Origin: Halothece sp964463655
GTDB taxonomy: Bacteria; Cyanobacteriota; Cyanobacteriia; Cyanobacteriales; Rubidibacteraceae
DNA: 50,939 nt
Assembly: GCA_964463655.1 (NCBI GenBank)
Contig: CAYXDG010000017.1
Location: 1 to 50,939 of the forward strand
Direction of reading: 5' to 3'
This document shows, piece after piece, positions 8,233 to 15,375 of the stretch. The position numbers were made by a program, and so were the translations under genes. Each line of letters opens with the position of its first letter. Positions within the stretch are counted from its first letter, which is position 1. Below the pieces are notes generated by a model that worked only from the letters and a program-made list of their open reading frames with translations, ran no database searches and was not told where the DNA came from.

Positions 8233-8595
8233 TTAAAATTCTAGTCCCGCCTCACGGGCAGCATCTGCCAGAGAGCGAACCCGTCCGTGATAAATATTCC
8301 CACCGCGATCGAAGACAACTTGTTTAATCCCTTGTTCTAGCGCCCGTTGTGCGACCAAAGCTCCCACGGCAGCACTCGCTTCGCAGGTGCGGGTTGATCC
8401 TAGGGTCTGGCGGAGATTGGGATCGACTGTGGATGCAGCGACTAAGGTATGTTGCCGATTGTCGTCGATAATTTGGGCGTAAATATGTTGGTGGGAGCGA
8501 AATACTGCTAAACGAGGGCGTTCGGCAGTACCCTGTAATTTTCGCCGAATGCGACGATGGCGCTGTTTGATTAACTCTTTGCGATTGTTTTTCAT
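8233..8595 (-). CDS. rplR: 50S ribosomal protein uL18
   Basis: The 120-aa 5S rRNA-binding protein starts with a basic KQRHRRIRRKLQGTAERPRL segment. It has RSHQHIYAQIIDD and the C-terminal VVFDRGGNIYHGRVRSLADA block. It starts 2 bases after the rplF stop, so translational coupling is likely. Confidence 0.98.
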   Translation of the reverse strand: MKNNRKELIKQRHRRIRRKLQGTAERPRLAVFRSHQHIYAQIIDDNRQHTLVAASTVDPNLRQTLGSTRTCEASAAVGALVAQRALEQGIKQVVFDRGGNIYHGRVRSLADAAREAGLEF

Positions 8596-8597
8596 CG

Positions 8598-9137
8598 TTA
8601 TTTCTTCCCAGATTTACCCGCTTTTTGTCGGACTTGTTCGCCCATAAAACGAATCCCTTTTTGTTTATAGGGTTCAGGGGGGCGCACGGCGCGAATTTTC
8701 GCCGTCAAATTCCCGACTAATTCCTTGTTAATGCCATTAATAATGATTTCTGTATTTTTTTCCACGGCAATTTGAATGCCGTCAGGGGGGGTTATTTCTA
8801 CAGGATGGCTGTAACCGACACTTAAAATCAGATTTCGCCCTTGAACTTGGGCGCGATAGCCAACCCCGTGAATTTGCAAGCGACGCTCAAATCCTTGAGA
8901 AACGCCATGCACCATGTTGGCGACGAGGGTTCTGGCTAAACCGTGACGTTCTCTGGCTTTGCGGGAGTCATTGACCCGCTTAACAAGAATTTGGCTGTCT
9001 TCTTGTTCTACGGTGACAAAATCGGGCATGGTTTGTTCTAATTCCCCTTTGGGTCCTTTAACTTTGACCTGTTTGCCGTCAACTGTCACTTCTACTTTTT
9101 TGGGAAGGGGAATCGGTAGTTTACCAATTCGTGACAT
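8598..9137 (-). CDS. rplF: 50S ribosomal protein uL6
   Basis: The 179-aa protein has the two tandem uL6 domains. It starts MSRIGKLPIPLPKKVEVTVD and ends with PEPYKQKGIRFMGEQVRQKA, the C-terminal signature that binds near the sarcin-ricin loop. Length is normal. It lies between rpsH and rplR. Confidence 0.98.
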   Translation of the reverse strand: MSRIGKLPIPLPKKVEVTVDGKQVKVKGPKGELEQTMPDFVTVEQEDSQILVKRVNDSRKARERHGLARTLVANMVHGVSQGFERRLQIHGVGYRAQVQGRNLILSVGYSHPVEITPPDGIQIAVEKNTEIIINGINKELVGNLTAKIRAVRPPEPYKQKGIRFMGEQVRQKAGKSGKK

Positions 9138-9167
9138 GATTAATAACTCCTTTGATGAGGGTTCTAG

Positions 9168-9569
9168 TTACCAAACGTAGCAGAGAATTTCTCCGCCAAT
9201 TTTCCGTTTTCGCGCTTCGCGATCGGTCATAATTCCACTAGAGGTGGAGATAATGGCGATGCCAATCCCACCCAAGACCCGAGGCAATTCTTTATGGTTG
9301 GAATAGACTCTCAAACCTGGTTTGCTGACGCGAGTGAGCTTTTTAATAATCGGTTTGCGATTGCGACCTTGATAGCGTAAGGAAATCAAGACTTGTTTTT
9401 TAATCCCTTCACCGATTTCTTCATAACTGTCGATGAAGCCTTCTTCTTTGAGAACGCGGGCAATGTTGCGATTCATTTTATTGAACGGGACAACAGTGGT
9501 GTCATGTTGTACCATGCAAGCATTGCGAATCCGTGTGAGCATATCCGCAATTGTATCTGTCGAAGCCAT
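9168..9569 (-). CDS. rpsH: 30S ribosomal protein uS8
   Basis: The 133-aa central-domain 16S rRNA binder carries DTIADMLTRIRNA at the start and the C-terminal ISTSSGIMTDREARKRKIGGE motif. In Escherichia coli S8 represses the spc operon. rpsN (uS14), which commonly lies between rplE and rpsH, is missing here and must be encoded elsewhere. Confidence 0.98.
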   Translation of the reverse strand: MASTDTIADMLTRIRNACMVQHDTTVVPFNKMNRNIARVLKEEGFIDSYEEIGEGIKKQVLISLRYQGRNRKPIIKKLTRVSKPGLRVYSNHKELPRVLGGIGIAIISTSSGIMTDREARKRKIGGEILCYVW

Positions 9570-9608
9570 TAGTTGCTTTACTCCCTCCTTAACGTTTTTG
9601 ATTCCAAA

Positions 9609-10163
9609 TTATTTTTCTCGGAAGGGCATTCCCATCGCTTTGAGGAGAGCGCGACCTTCTTCGTCGGTGTTCGCAGTGGTGATGATGGCAACATCCATCC
9701 CCCGAATTTGATCAACTTTGTCGTATTCAATTTCGGGGAAGAGAATCTGTTCTTTTAATCCGAGGTTGTAATTCCCACGGCCGTCGAAGCTGCGGGGGCT
9801 AATGCCGCGAAAGTCACGAATCCTTGGCAGGGCGACGTTAATTAGGCGATCGAGGAAGGCATACATCCGTTGACTGCGGAGAGTGACCATGATCCCAACG
9901 GGCATTCCTTCGCGCACTTTAAAGCCGGCGATCGCTTTTTTCGCACGGGTGACAACAGGTTTTTGTCCTGTAATTTTTCCCAGTTCTTCAAGGGAAGATT
10001 CTAGGGCTTTGGCGTTTTGGGAGGCTTCTCCTAATCCGCGATTCACGGTCACTTTGAGGACTTTCGGGATTTGGTGAGGATTTTTGTAATTAAACTGCTC
10101 TTGCAGTTGCGGGACAATGGTTTCGAGGTATGTCTCTTTTAGTGGTTTTTTAAGTTCTGCCAT
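9609..10163 (-). CDS. rplE: 50S ribosomal protein uL5
   Basis: The 184-aa protein contacts 5S rRNA and the P-site tRNA. The block VNRGLGEASQNAKALESSLE lies near residue 45, followed by TGQKPVVTRAKKAIAGFKVR. RDFRGISPRSFDGRGNYNLG lies near residue 120. It is 11 bases from rplX. Confidence 0.98.
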   Translation of the reverse strand: MAELKKPLKETYLETIVPQLQEQFNYKNPHQIPKVLKVTVNRGLGEASQNAKALESSLEELGKITGQKPVVTRAKKAIAGFKVREGMPVGIMVTLRSQRMYAFLDRLINVALPRIRDFRGISPRSFDGRGNYNLGLKEQILFPEIEYDKVDQIRGMDVAIITTANTDEEGRALLKAMGMPFREK

Positions 10164-10174
10164 GATTTTTCTGA

Positions 10175-10534
10175 TTAATCAATGATTTCGCCCGTTTTTT
10201 TGAGCATTCTCACTTTTCGTCCGTCTTCGGTGTAGGTATAACTGATGCGAGAAGCGCAGGATTGTTTGGTTGAGTAGAGCATCACATTGGAGCTATGAAT
10301 AGGTGCTTCAAAGGTGATAATTTGCCCTTGTTCTCCCTCTTGTCTGGGTTTAACGTGCTTGGTGCGGACGTTCACGTTTTCTACGACGACGCGAGATTCT
10401 TTCGGGATAACCTGTTGTACTTCTCCCACTTTTCCTTTATCTTTTCCCGAAATCACTTGCACAGTATCGCCTTTTTTCACGTGCATTTTGTACCGTTTCG
10501 GGATGGGTTGAGTCCGATTTTTCTTTTGCCTCAT
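10175..10534 (-). CDS. rplX: 50S ribosomal protein uL24
   Basis: The KOW-domain protein (MHVKKGDTVQVISGKDKGKV) starts large-subunit assembly. At 119 aa it includes a short basic N-terminal leader (RQKKNRTQPIPKRYK) before the KOW domain. The ATG at 10534 overlaps the rplN stop by one base, which supports this start over the internal Met17. Confidence 0.97.
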   Translation of the reverse strand: MRQKKNRTQPIPKRYKMHVKKGDTVQVISGKDKGKVGEVQQVIPKESRVVVENVNVRTKHVKPRQEGEQGQIITFEAPIHSSNVMLYSTKQSCASRISYTYTEDGRKVRMLKKTGEIID

Positions 10535-10902
10535 TACAACACCTCCGGGGCTAATGAAACGATTTTGGTAAAGTTTTTATCACGGAGTTCTCGGGCGACG
10601 GGGCCAAACACCCTTGTTCCTCTGGGGTTACCATCGGCGTTAATCAAGACAGCAGCATTGTCGTCAAAGCGAATGGTCATTCCACTATCCCGACGTTCTG
10701 GGTAACGGGTGCGAACGATTACAGCGCGGATGACATCGGATTTTTTCACCTGCATATTGGGGAGTGCGTCTTTGACGACACCGATAATCACATCCCCGAT
10801 GCGTCCGTAGGGGGCATTTCCTGCACGCATCACACGCAAACATTGAATTTTACGAGCGCCGCTATTGTCAGCGACAGTTAGCATGGTTTCTTGTTGAATC
10901 AT
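10534..10902 (-). CDS. rplN: 50S ribosomal protein uL14
   Basis: The 122-aa protein forms an intersubunit bridge. It has MIQQETMLTVADNSGARKI, the VVRTRYPERRDSG-like block (here VIVRTRYPERRDSGM) and the C-terminal ARELRDKNFTKIVSLAPEVL. Its stop overlaps the rplX start by one base. Confidence 0.98.
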   Translation of the reverse strand: MIQQETMLTVADNSGARKIQCLRVMRAGNAPYGRIGDVIIGVVKDALPNMQVKKSDVIRAVIVRTRYPERRDSGMTIRFDDNAAVLINADGNPRGTRVFGPVARELRDKNFTKIVSLAPEVL

Positions 10903-10910
10903 GATTGTTG

Positions 10911-10938
10911 TGCTTTGTTATTTGTTATTGGTTCTTTG
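10911..10938. repeat. Heptamer repeats between rpsQ and rplN
   Basis: GTGCTTT, GTTATTT, GTTATTG and GTTCTTT run in phase across the 41-base gap. This is the same family as the other intergenic arrays. Confidence 0.6.
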
Positions 10939-10943
10939 AATTC

Positions 10944-11354
10944 CTAACTCATACTCGGTGGTGCTTCATTGCTTGGTGATTCAATGGTTGCTTCCTCATG
11001 AGTAGCGGATTCTGTCGGGGGTTGAGGGGGGGTTTCATCCCTTGTTGACTCAGCGATCGCTTGTTCAGGAGTTGCAGGTTCTGAGGTCAGGGGTTGAGGC
11101 GGTGCTTGACCGCTTGCGGATTCAATGATTGCTGCAACACTCCAGCGTTTGGTTTTAGAGAGGGGACGGGTTTCTCGAATGCGGACGCGATCGCCCTCTT
11201 GACAATCGTTGTTTTCGTCGTGGACTTTATAGCGTTTGGTGGTGACAACGGTTTTGCCATATTTGCGACTGGGGGCGCGATTTTCTACGGCGACCACGAT
11301 TGTTTTCTGCATTTTGTTACTGACCACAACGCCAATGCGTTCTTTAGTTGTCAT
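10944..11354 (-). CDS. rpsQ: 30S ribosomal protein uS17 with a repetitive C-terminal tail
   Basis: Residues 1-75 are a normal uS17 OB-fold (ERIGVVVSNKMQKTIVVAVE, then a KTVVTTKRYKVHDE segment and RIRETRPLSKTKRW). uS17 is a primary 16S rRNA binder and is usually 80-90 aa. Here about 60 extra residues follow, rich in Pro, Glu, Thr and Ser. They form about two and a half imperfect 23-residue repeats, each combining an ES-rich start, an APPQP or TPPQP core and an EPATPEQ- or ESATHEE-like end. The role of the tail is unknown. The start overlaps the end of rpmC by 11 bases. Confidence 0.95.
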   Translation of the reverse strand: MTTKERIGVVVSNKMQKTIVVAVENRAPSRKYGKTVVTTKRYKVHDENNDCQEGDRVRIRETRPLSKTKRWSVAAIIESASGQAPPQPLTSEPATPEQAIAESTRDETPPQPPTESATHEEATIESPSNEAPPSMS

Positions 11355-11613
11355 CGCTTAGTGTTTCCTCCACTGCTGGTTCTGATGAGGGTGAGGGTTC
11401 TTTTTCTTGCGCCAGTTCTCGTTCCCGTTCTACGGTTAACAGGTGGGCGATGCGACGGCGCAGATGTTTAAATTCATGGGGTTTGGCTTGGTCTTCTTGG
11501 CGTGTTCCCTGTTTGAATCGCAAGTTAAAAAGTGAGCGTTTTGCTGAGATAATTTCCTCAGCCAGTTCTTCATCGCTTAAAGCCCGAACTTCCTCAATTT
11601 TGGATAATGGCAT
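11344..11613 (-). CDS. rpmC: 50S ribosomal protein uL29
   Basis: The helical-hairpin protein at the tunnel exit, near the SRP and trigger-factor docking site, is recognisable from LSDEELAEEIISAKRSLFNL and EFKHLRRRIAHLLTVERERE. It has 89 aa against the usual 65-70. The excess is an acidic tail (QEKEPSPSSEPAVEETLSDD). Its last 11 bases overlap the rpsQ start. Confidence 0.96.
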   Translation of the reverse strand: MPLSKIEEVRALSDEELAEEIISAKRSLFNLRFKQGTRQEDQAKPHEFKHLRRRIAHLLTVERERELAQEKEPSPSSEPAVEETLSDDN

Positions 11614-11622
11614 GATTCCTCC

Positions 11623-12039
11623 TTACTGAGATTCTTCACGGACAATAAATTTGGTCTTGATGGGGAGTTTTTGCGCTCCTAAGCGCATGGCTTCTTGAGC
11701 GATTTCTTGGCTGACTCCGCCAATTTCAAACATGATCCGCCCTGGTTTGACAACGGCGACCCAATATTCTGGGTTTCCTTTCCCTGATCCCATTCGGGTT
11801 TCTGCTGCACGCATGGTCACGGGTTTATCAGGAAAGATGCGAATCCAGATTTTTCCGCCCCTGCGGAGGTAACGGTTCATGGCGCGACGGGCTGCCTCGA
11901 TTTGGCGGGAGTTAATCCAGCAGGGTTCAATGGCTTGCAGAGCAAATTCACCGAAGTTAATGGTGTTTCCCCGTTGGGCAAGCCCTCTCATTCTCCCTCT
12001 TTGCTGTTTCCGAAATTTTGTTCGTTTAGGACTTAGCAT
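11623..12039 (-). CDS. rplP: 50S ribosomal protein uL16
   Basis: The 138-aa protein organises the A-site tRNA region of the 50S. It starts MLSPKRTKFRKQQRGRMRG and has the RRAMNRYLRRGGKIWIRIFP and RMGSGKGNPEYWVAVVKPGR signatures. The 72-base gap upstream, towards rpsC, holds heptamer repeats. Confidence 0.98.
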   Translation of the reverse strand: MLSPKRTKFRKQQRGRMRGLAQRGNTINFGEFALQAIEPCWINSRQIEAARRAMNRYLRRGGKIWIRIFPDKPVTMRAAETRMGSGKGNPEYWVAVVKPGRIMFEIGGVSQEIAQEAMRLGAQKLPIKTKFIVREESQ

Positions 12040-12045
12040 GATTTT

Positions 12046-12111
12046 GTTATTTGTTATTTGTCATTTGTCGTTTGTGACCATTAAGAGATCAGTTTTCCAT
12101 AAGACCAATGA
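12046..12111. repeat. Heptamer array and a shared 17-mer between rpsC and rplP
   Basis: GTTATTT, GTTATTT, GTCATTT, GTCGTTT and GTGACCA run in phase from about 12046. They are followed by TAAGAGATCAGTTTTCC (12082-12098) and then a reverse-type AATGACTA. The 17-mer recurs exactly at 42506-42522, also directly after a heptamer array. Confidence 0.75.
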
Positions 12112-12834
12112 CTAATTTTCTGAACGGTCTTCAAATTTTTGACGACGGGGTTGACGACGAGGGGTTTGGCTGTTTTCTGGTGGGGCTTGTTGTTCGTCTT
12201 CTGGGAGGATTTCTCCTTTGAAGACCCATACTTTGACACCTAAAATGCCGTAAATTGTGGCTGCGGTGCGATAGGCATAATCAATGTCAGCACGGAGGGT
12301 GTGCAGGGGAACTCGTCCTTCCCGTGTCCACTCGGTACGGGCAATTTCTGCGCCGTTGAGCCGTCCACTGATTTGAATTTTAATCCCTTTGACTTCGGCA
12401 CGTTGCGCCCGCTGCATGGCTTGACGAACTACCCGACGGAAGGAAACCCGACGTTCGAGTTGTTGGGTGATATATTCTGCAATTAGGACAGCATCAGCAT
12501 CAACTCGTTCCACTTCACTGACGTTAATGCTGATTTGACGATTCCCGCCTAGCAGTTGTTGGAGACCGACGCGGAGGGATTCAATTCCGCTCCCGCCACG
12601 ACCGACAACGACCCCGGGACGAGCGGTGTGGATTTGGAGGCTGATTTGATCGGCTTTGCGTTCGATGTTTGTTGCTGAAATCCCTGCGTTGTTGAGGGTT
12701 TTGTCGATGTAGTTCCGAATTTTGTAGTCTTCTTGCAGGAGTTCGGGGTAGCGTTTAGCGTCTGCGTACCAGCAAGAAAGATGTTCTTTGATGATGCCGA
12801 GTCTAAGCCCGGTTGGATGTATCTTTTGTCCCAT
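12112..12834 (-). CDS. rpsC: 30S ribosomal protein uS3
   Basis: The 240-aa mRNA-entry protein starts MGQKIHPTGLRLGIIKEHLS. It has the type-II KH domain motif VVVGRGGSGIESLRVGLQ near residue 75 and the C-terminal domain with KGIKIQISGRLNGAEIARTE. After about residue 212 there is a mixed-charge tail containing TPRRQPRRQKF, a moderate extension. It lies 6 bases from rplV. Confidence 0.98.
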   Translation of the reverse strand: MGQKIHPTGLRLGIIKEHLSCWYADAKRYPELLQEDYKIRNYIDKTLNNAGISATNIERKADQISLQIHTARPGVVVGRGGSGIESLRVGLQQLLGGNRQISINVSEVERVDADAVLIAEYITQQLERRVSFRRVVRQAMQRAQRAEVKGIKIQISGRLNGAEIARTEWTREGRVPLHTLRADIDYAYRTAATIYGILGVKVWVFKGEILPEDEQQAPPENSQTPRRQPRRQKFEDRSEN

Positions 12835-12840
12835 AATGTT

Positions 12841-13200
12841 CTATTCTTCGGTGGTGGGGGCGACAACGATCGTAATATGACAGGTGGGTTTACGGATTTG
12901 ATAGGCGCGTCCTTGGGCGCGAGGACGAAATCGTTTCAGTGCTGGACCGCCGTCGGCGTAGGCTTTACTAATCAGGAGGTTTCCTCGATCGAGTCCTTGA
13001 TTGTGTTCTGCGTTAGCTGCTGCCGATCGCAGCACTTTTAATACTGGATCACAAGCTCGATAGGGCATAAATTCAAGCATGATGAGAGCTTCTCGATAAG
13101 ATCGCCCCCGAATTTGGTCTAACACCCGTCGCACTTTATGGGGAGACATTCGGATATAACGGGCGATCGCTTTGGTTTCAACAGTAGTATCCACTGGCAT
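12841..13200 (-). CDS. rplV: 50S ribosomal protein uL22
   Basis: The 119-aa tunnel-lining protein has AIARYIRMSPHKVRRVLDQI at the N-terminus and the extended hairpin region around LKRFRPRAQGRAYQIRKPTC, typical of uL22. It lies between rpsS and rpsC with gaps of 6 bases each side. Confidence 0.98.
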   Translation of the reverse strand: MPVDTTVETKAIARYIRMSPHKVRRVLDQIRGRSYREALIMLEFMPYRACDPVLKVLRSAAANAEHNQGLDRGNLLISKAYADGGPALKRFRPRAQGRAYQIRKPTCHITIVVAPTTEE

Positions 13201-13206
13201 CAGTTT

Positions 13207-13485
13207 TTATCTCCGTGCTTTTTTATCGCTTTTGGCGTGTCCTCTGAAGGTACGGGTGGGGGCAAATTCTCCTAGTTTGTGTCCGACCATTTGGTCGCTG
13301 ACAAAAACGGGGACGTGCTGTTTCCCGTTGTAAACGGCGATCGTGTGTCCCACCATTTGCGGAATGATGGTCGAAGCGCGATTCCAAGTTTTAATGACTT
13401 CTTTTTTATCTGCTGCGTTGAGCTTGTCAATTTTTTTGAGCAGTTTATCGTCAATGAAGGGGCCTTTTTTTAGGGAACGACTCAT
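13207..13485 (-). CDS. rpsS: 30S ribosomal protein uS19
   Basis: The 92-aa head protein starts MSRSLKKGPFIDDKLLKKID. It has SRASTIIPQMVGHTIAVYNG-like sequence (here NRASTIIPQ) and the GEFAPTRTFRGHAKSDKKAR C-terminus. It lies 21 bases after rplB. Confidence 0.98.
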   Translation of the reverse strand: MSRSLKKGPFIDDKLLKKIDKLNAADKKEVIKTWNRASTIIPQMVGHTIAVYNGKQHVPVFVSDQMVGHKLGEFAPTRTFRGHAKSDKKARR

Positions 13486-13506
13486 AATAATTTTCCTCTT
13501 CTACCG

Positions 13507-14337
13507 TTATTTGTTTCGACGACGGATGATTAATTTGTCGCTTTCTTTTTTAGATTTGCGAGTTTTCGCGCCTAGGGTCGGTTTTCCCCAAGGGGTGACA
13601 GGGCTGGGACGACCAATGGGAGCGCGACCCTCACCACCGCCATGAGGATGATCCACTGGGTTCATGACGCTTCCTCTTACTTTCGGTCTGCGTCCGAGGT
13701 GGCGCGATCGACCTGCTTTCCCCAAAGTAATGTTGCGGTGTTCAGCATTGCCAACCCGACCAATGGTGGCGAGACATTCTTGGCGTACCATTCGCACTTC
13801 CCGAGAGGGGAGTTTGAGGGTAACATAGCCTTTTTCTCGGGCGACCACTTGCGCTGCGGTACCTGCTGCTCTGACAATTTGGCCACCTTTGCCAGCGACC
13901 AGTTCAATGTTATGAACTTCTGTCCCTAGGGGGATGCGACTTAACTGGGTGGCGTTCCCAATTTCAAAGGGGGCTTCTTTTCCAGAGACGATAGTATCGC
14001 CGACTTTTAAGTCTGCTGGCCAGAGGATGTAACGTTTTTCGCCGTCTTCGTACTGGAGGAGGGCGATGCGAGCGTTACGGTTGGGGTCATACTCGATCGA
14101 GGTGACGGTTGCGGGGATATCGTGCTTATTGCGACGAAAATCGATCATCCGATAAAGGCGTTTATGACCGCCACCGCGACGACGACTGGTAATGACACCG
14201 CGATTATTGCGTCCTTTTTTGCGATGTTTAAATTTGGTGAGGGACTTTTCTGGTTCTGACTTGGTAATTTCGGCAAAATCAGGAACTGAAGCCTGTCGAG
14301 TCCCTGGGGTATAAGGGCGAAAAGTGCGGATACTCAT
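13507..14337 (-). CDS. rplB: 50S ribosomal protein uL2
   Basis: uL2 contacts the peptidyl-transferase centre and is needed for subunit joining. The start is placed at the ATG at 14337 (MSIRTFRPYTPGTRQ, 276 aa). The frame is open for 19 more codons upstream, but those fall in the heptamer-rich spacer and do not resemble uL2. Conserved blocks are RRGGGHKRLYRMIDFRRNK near residue 50 and GSVMNPVDHPHGGGEGRAPI, whose histidine lies close to the catalytic centre. Confidence 0.97.
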   Translation of the reverse strand: MSIRTFRPYTPGTRQASVPDFAEITKSEPEKSLTKFKHRKKGRNNRGVITSRRRGGGHKRLYRMIDFRRNKHDIPATVTSIEYDPNRNARIALLQYEDGEKRYILWPADLKVGDTIVSGKEAPFEIGNATQLSRIPLGTEVHNIELVAGKGGQIVRAAGTAAQVVAREKGYVTLKLPSREVRMVRQECLATIGRVGNAEHRNITLGKAGRSRHLGRRPKVRGSVMNPVDHPHGGGEGRAPIGRPSPVTPWGKPTLGAKTRKSKKESDKLIIRRRNK

Positions 14338-14350
14338 GATAAGATAGTTT

Positions 14351-14413
14351 GTCCTTTGTGGTTTGTGATTTGTCCTTCGTCCTTTGTTGTCCAATCACTA
14401 ATGACCAATGACA
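14351..14413. repeat. Nine-unit heptamer array between rplW and rplB
   Basis: Nine 7-base units run without a phase break: GTCCTTT, GTGGTTT, GTGATTT, GTCCTTC, GTCCTTT, GTTGTCC, AATCACT, AATGACC and AATGACA. The last three match the reverse-complement version of the same family, so the array changes orientation within the run. It is the longest in-phase array I found in the ribosomal block. Confidence 0.8.
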
Positions 14414-14419
14414 CAACAA

Positions 14420-14725
14420 TTAAACTTCAGGGAAGAGGGTAATGGTATCTTCTTCAGCTAAGGTAACGATCGCGCGTTTGTATTGGGGTTTGGTTCCCAT
14501 ATAGCGTCCCATGCGACGTTTTTTCCGAGGAAGATTCTGCACATTGACTTTCGTCACCGTAACCTCAAATAAAAGCTCGATCGCCTTTTTAATGTCAGGT
14601 TTTGTTGCTTTTTTCGCCACATCAAAAACATATTTATTTTGTTCTAAAAGAATCGTGGCTTTTTCTGTAATTACGGGTTTGCGGACTAAATCAATTAAGT
14701 CGCGCTCTTTTTTTTCAATCACCAT
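14420..14725 (-). CDS. rplW: 50S ribosomal protein uL23
   Basis: The 101-aa tunnel-exit protein docks trigger factor and SRP. It has LVRKPVITEKATILLEQNKY, then VTKVNVQNLPRKKRRMGRY and the tail EDTITLFPEV. The ATG at 14725 overlaps the rplD end by 11 bases. An AGGAGG stands only 3 bases before the ATG but 6 before the next codon (GTG), so initiation at GTG 14722 is also possible. Confidence 0.97.
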   Translation of the reverse strand: MVIEKKERDLIDLVRKPVITEKATILLEQNKYVFDVAKKATKPDIKKAIELLFEVTVTKVNVQNLPRKKRRMGRYMGTKPQYKRAIVTLAEEDTITLFPEV

Positions 14726-15347
14726 AGACCTCCTGAATTTTCGCGATCGCGCTGGGAGTTGTTACAATTTTACGAGCGTTTAGGATATCATAAACATTCA
14801 AACTATCCGCCCGTAATAACTTCAAATGGGGAATATTCCGTGCTGAAAGATAGACGTTTTCTGGAAATTCTTCCAAAATCAATAAAACTTTGACTTCTGG
14901 ATCAATCCCCCAGCGAGTGATTGCTTGCGCCAACTCTTTAGTTTTCGGTTGGGGAAATTGTTCAGCAAACGGCTCAACTGCTAACAGGTCTTCTCCGCGA
15001 CTGACTAAAGCTGTTCGCAGAGCTAAACGCCGTTCTTTGCGATTCATCTTAATATTAAAATCGCGGGGTTTGGGTCCAAAAATAACACCACCGCCACGCC
15101 AAAGAGGAGAGCGACTCGACCCCGCGCGAGCGCGTCCAGTCCCTTTTTGTCGCCAGGGTTTCTTCCCACCACCGCGCACTTGCGCACGGGTTTTCGTCGA
15201 AGCTGTTCCTTGACGAGCATTAGTCATTTGGCGCACGACCGCCCGATGGACAATGTGCTGAGCGCTTTCGGGTTTAGCGACTTTCAATTCTAGGGTCGCC
15301 TCTCCCACGTCTTCACCCTGCCAATTTTTGACGACACAGTTAACCAT
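14715..15347 (-). CDS. rplD: 50S ribosomal protein uL4
   Basis: The 210-aa tunnel protein has the long basic loop KTRAQVRGGGKKPWRQKGTG followed by RARAGSSRSPLWRGGGVIFGP, which reaches the tunnel constriction. In Escherichia coli L4 also represses its own operon through the S10 leader. Whether that applies to the long leader at 16021-16374 is unknown. It overlaps rplW by 11 bases. Confidence 0.98.
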   Translation of the reverse strand: MVNCVVKNWQGEDVGEATLELKVAKPESAQHIVHRAVVRQMTNARQGTASTKTRAQVRGGGKKPWRQKGTGRARAGSSRSPLWRGGGVIFGPKPRDFNIKMNRKERRLALRTALVSRGEDLLAVEPFAEQFPQPKTKELAQAITRWGIDPEVKVLLILEEFPENVYLSARNIPHLKLLRADSLNVYDILNARKIVTTPSAIAKIQEVYGD

Positions 15348-15375
15348 AGTTCATTCTGATAAGATTTACGTTTAC

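Noticed and set aside
10295..10705. 136-codon plus-strand frame over rplX and rplN
   Set aside because: It is antisense to two certain ribosomal genes, is rich in Phe/Ser/Leu from reversed Lys/Arg codons, and has no ribosome-binding site.
14338..14394. Upstream extension of rplB
   Set aside because: The extra codons come from the heptamer array and are not part of any uL2.
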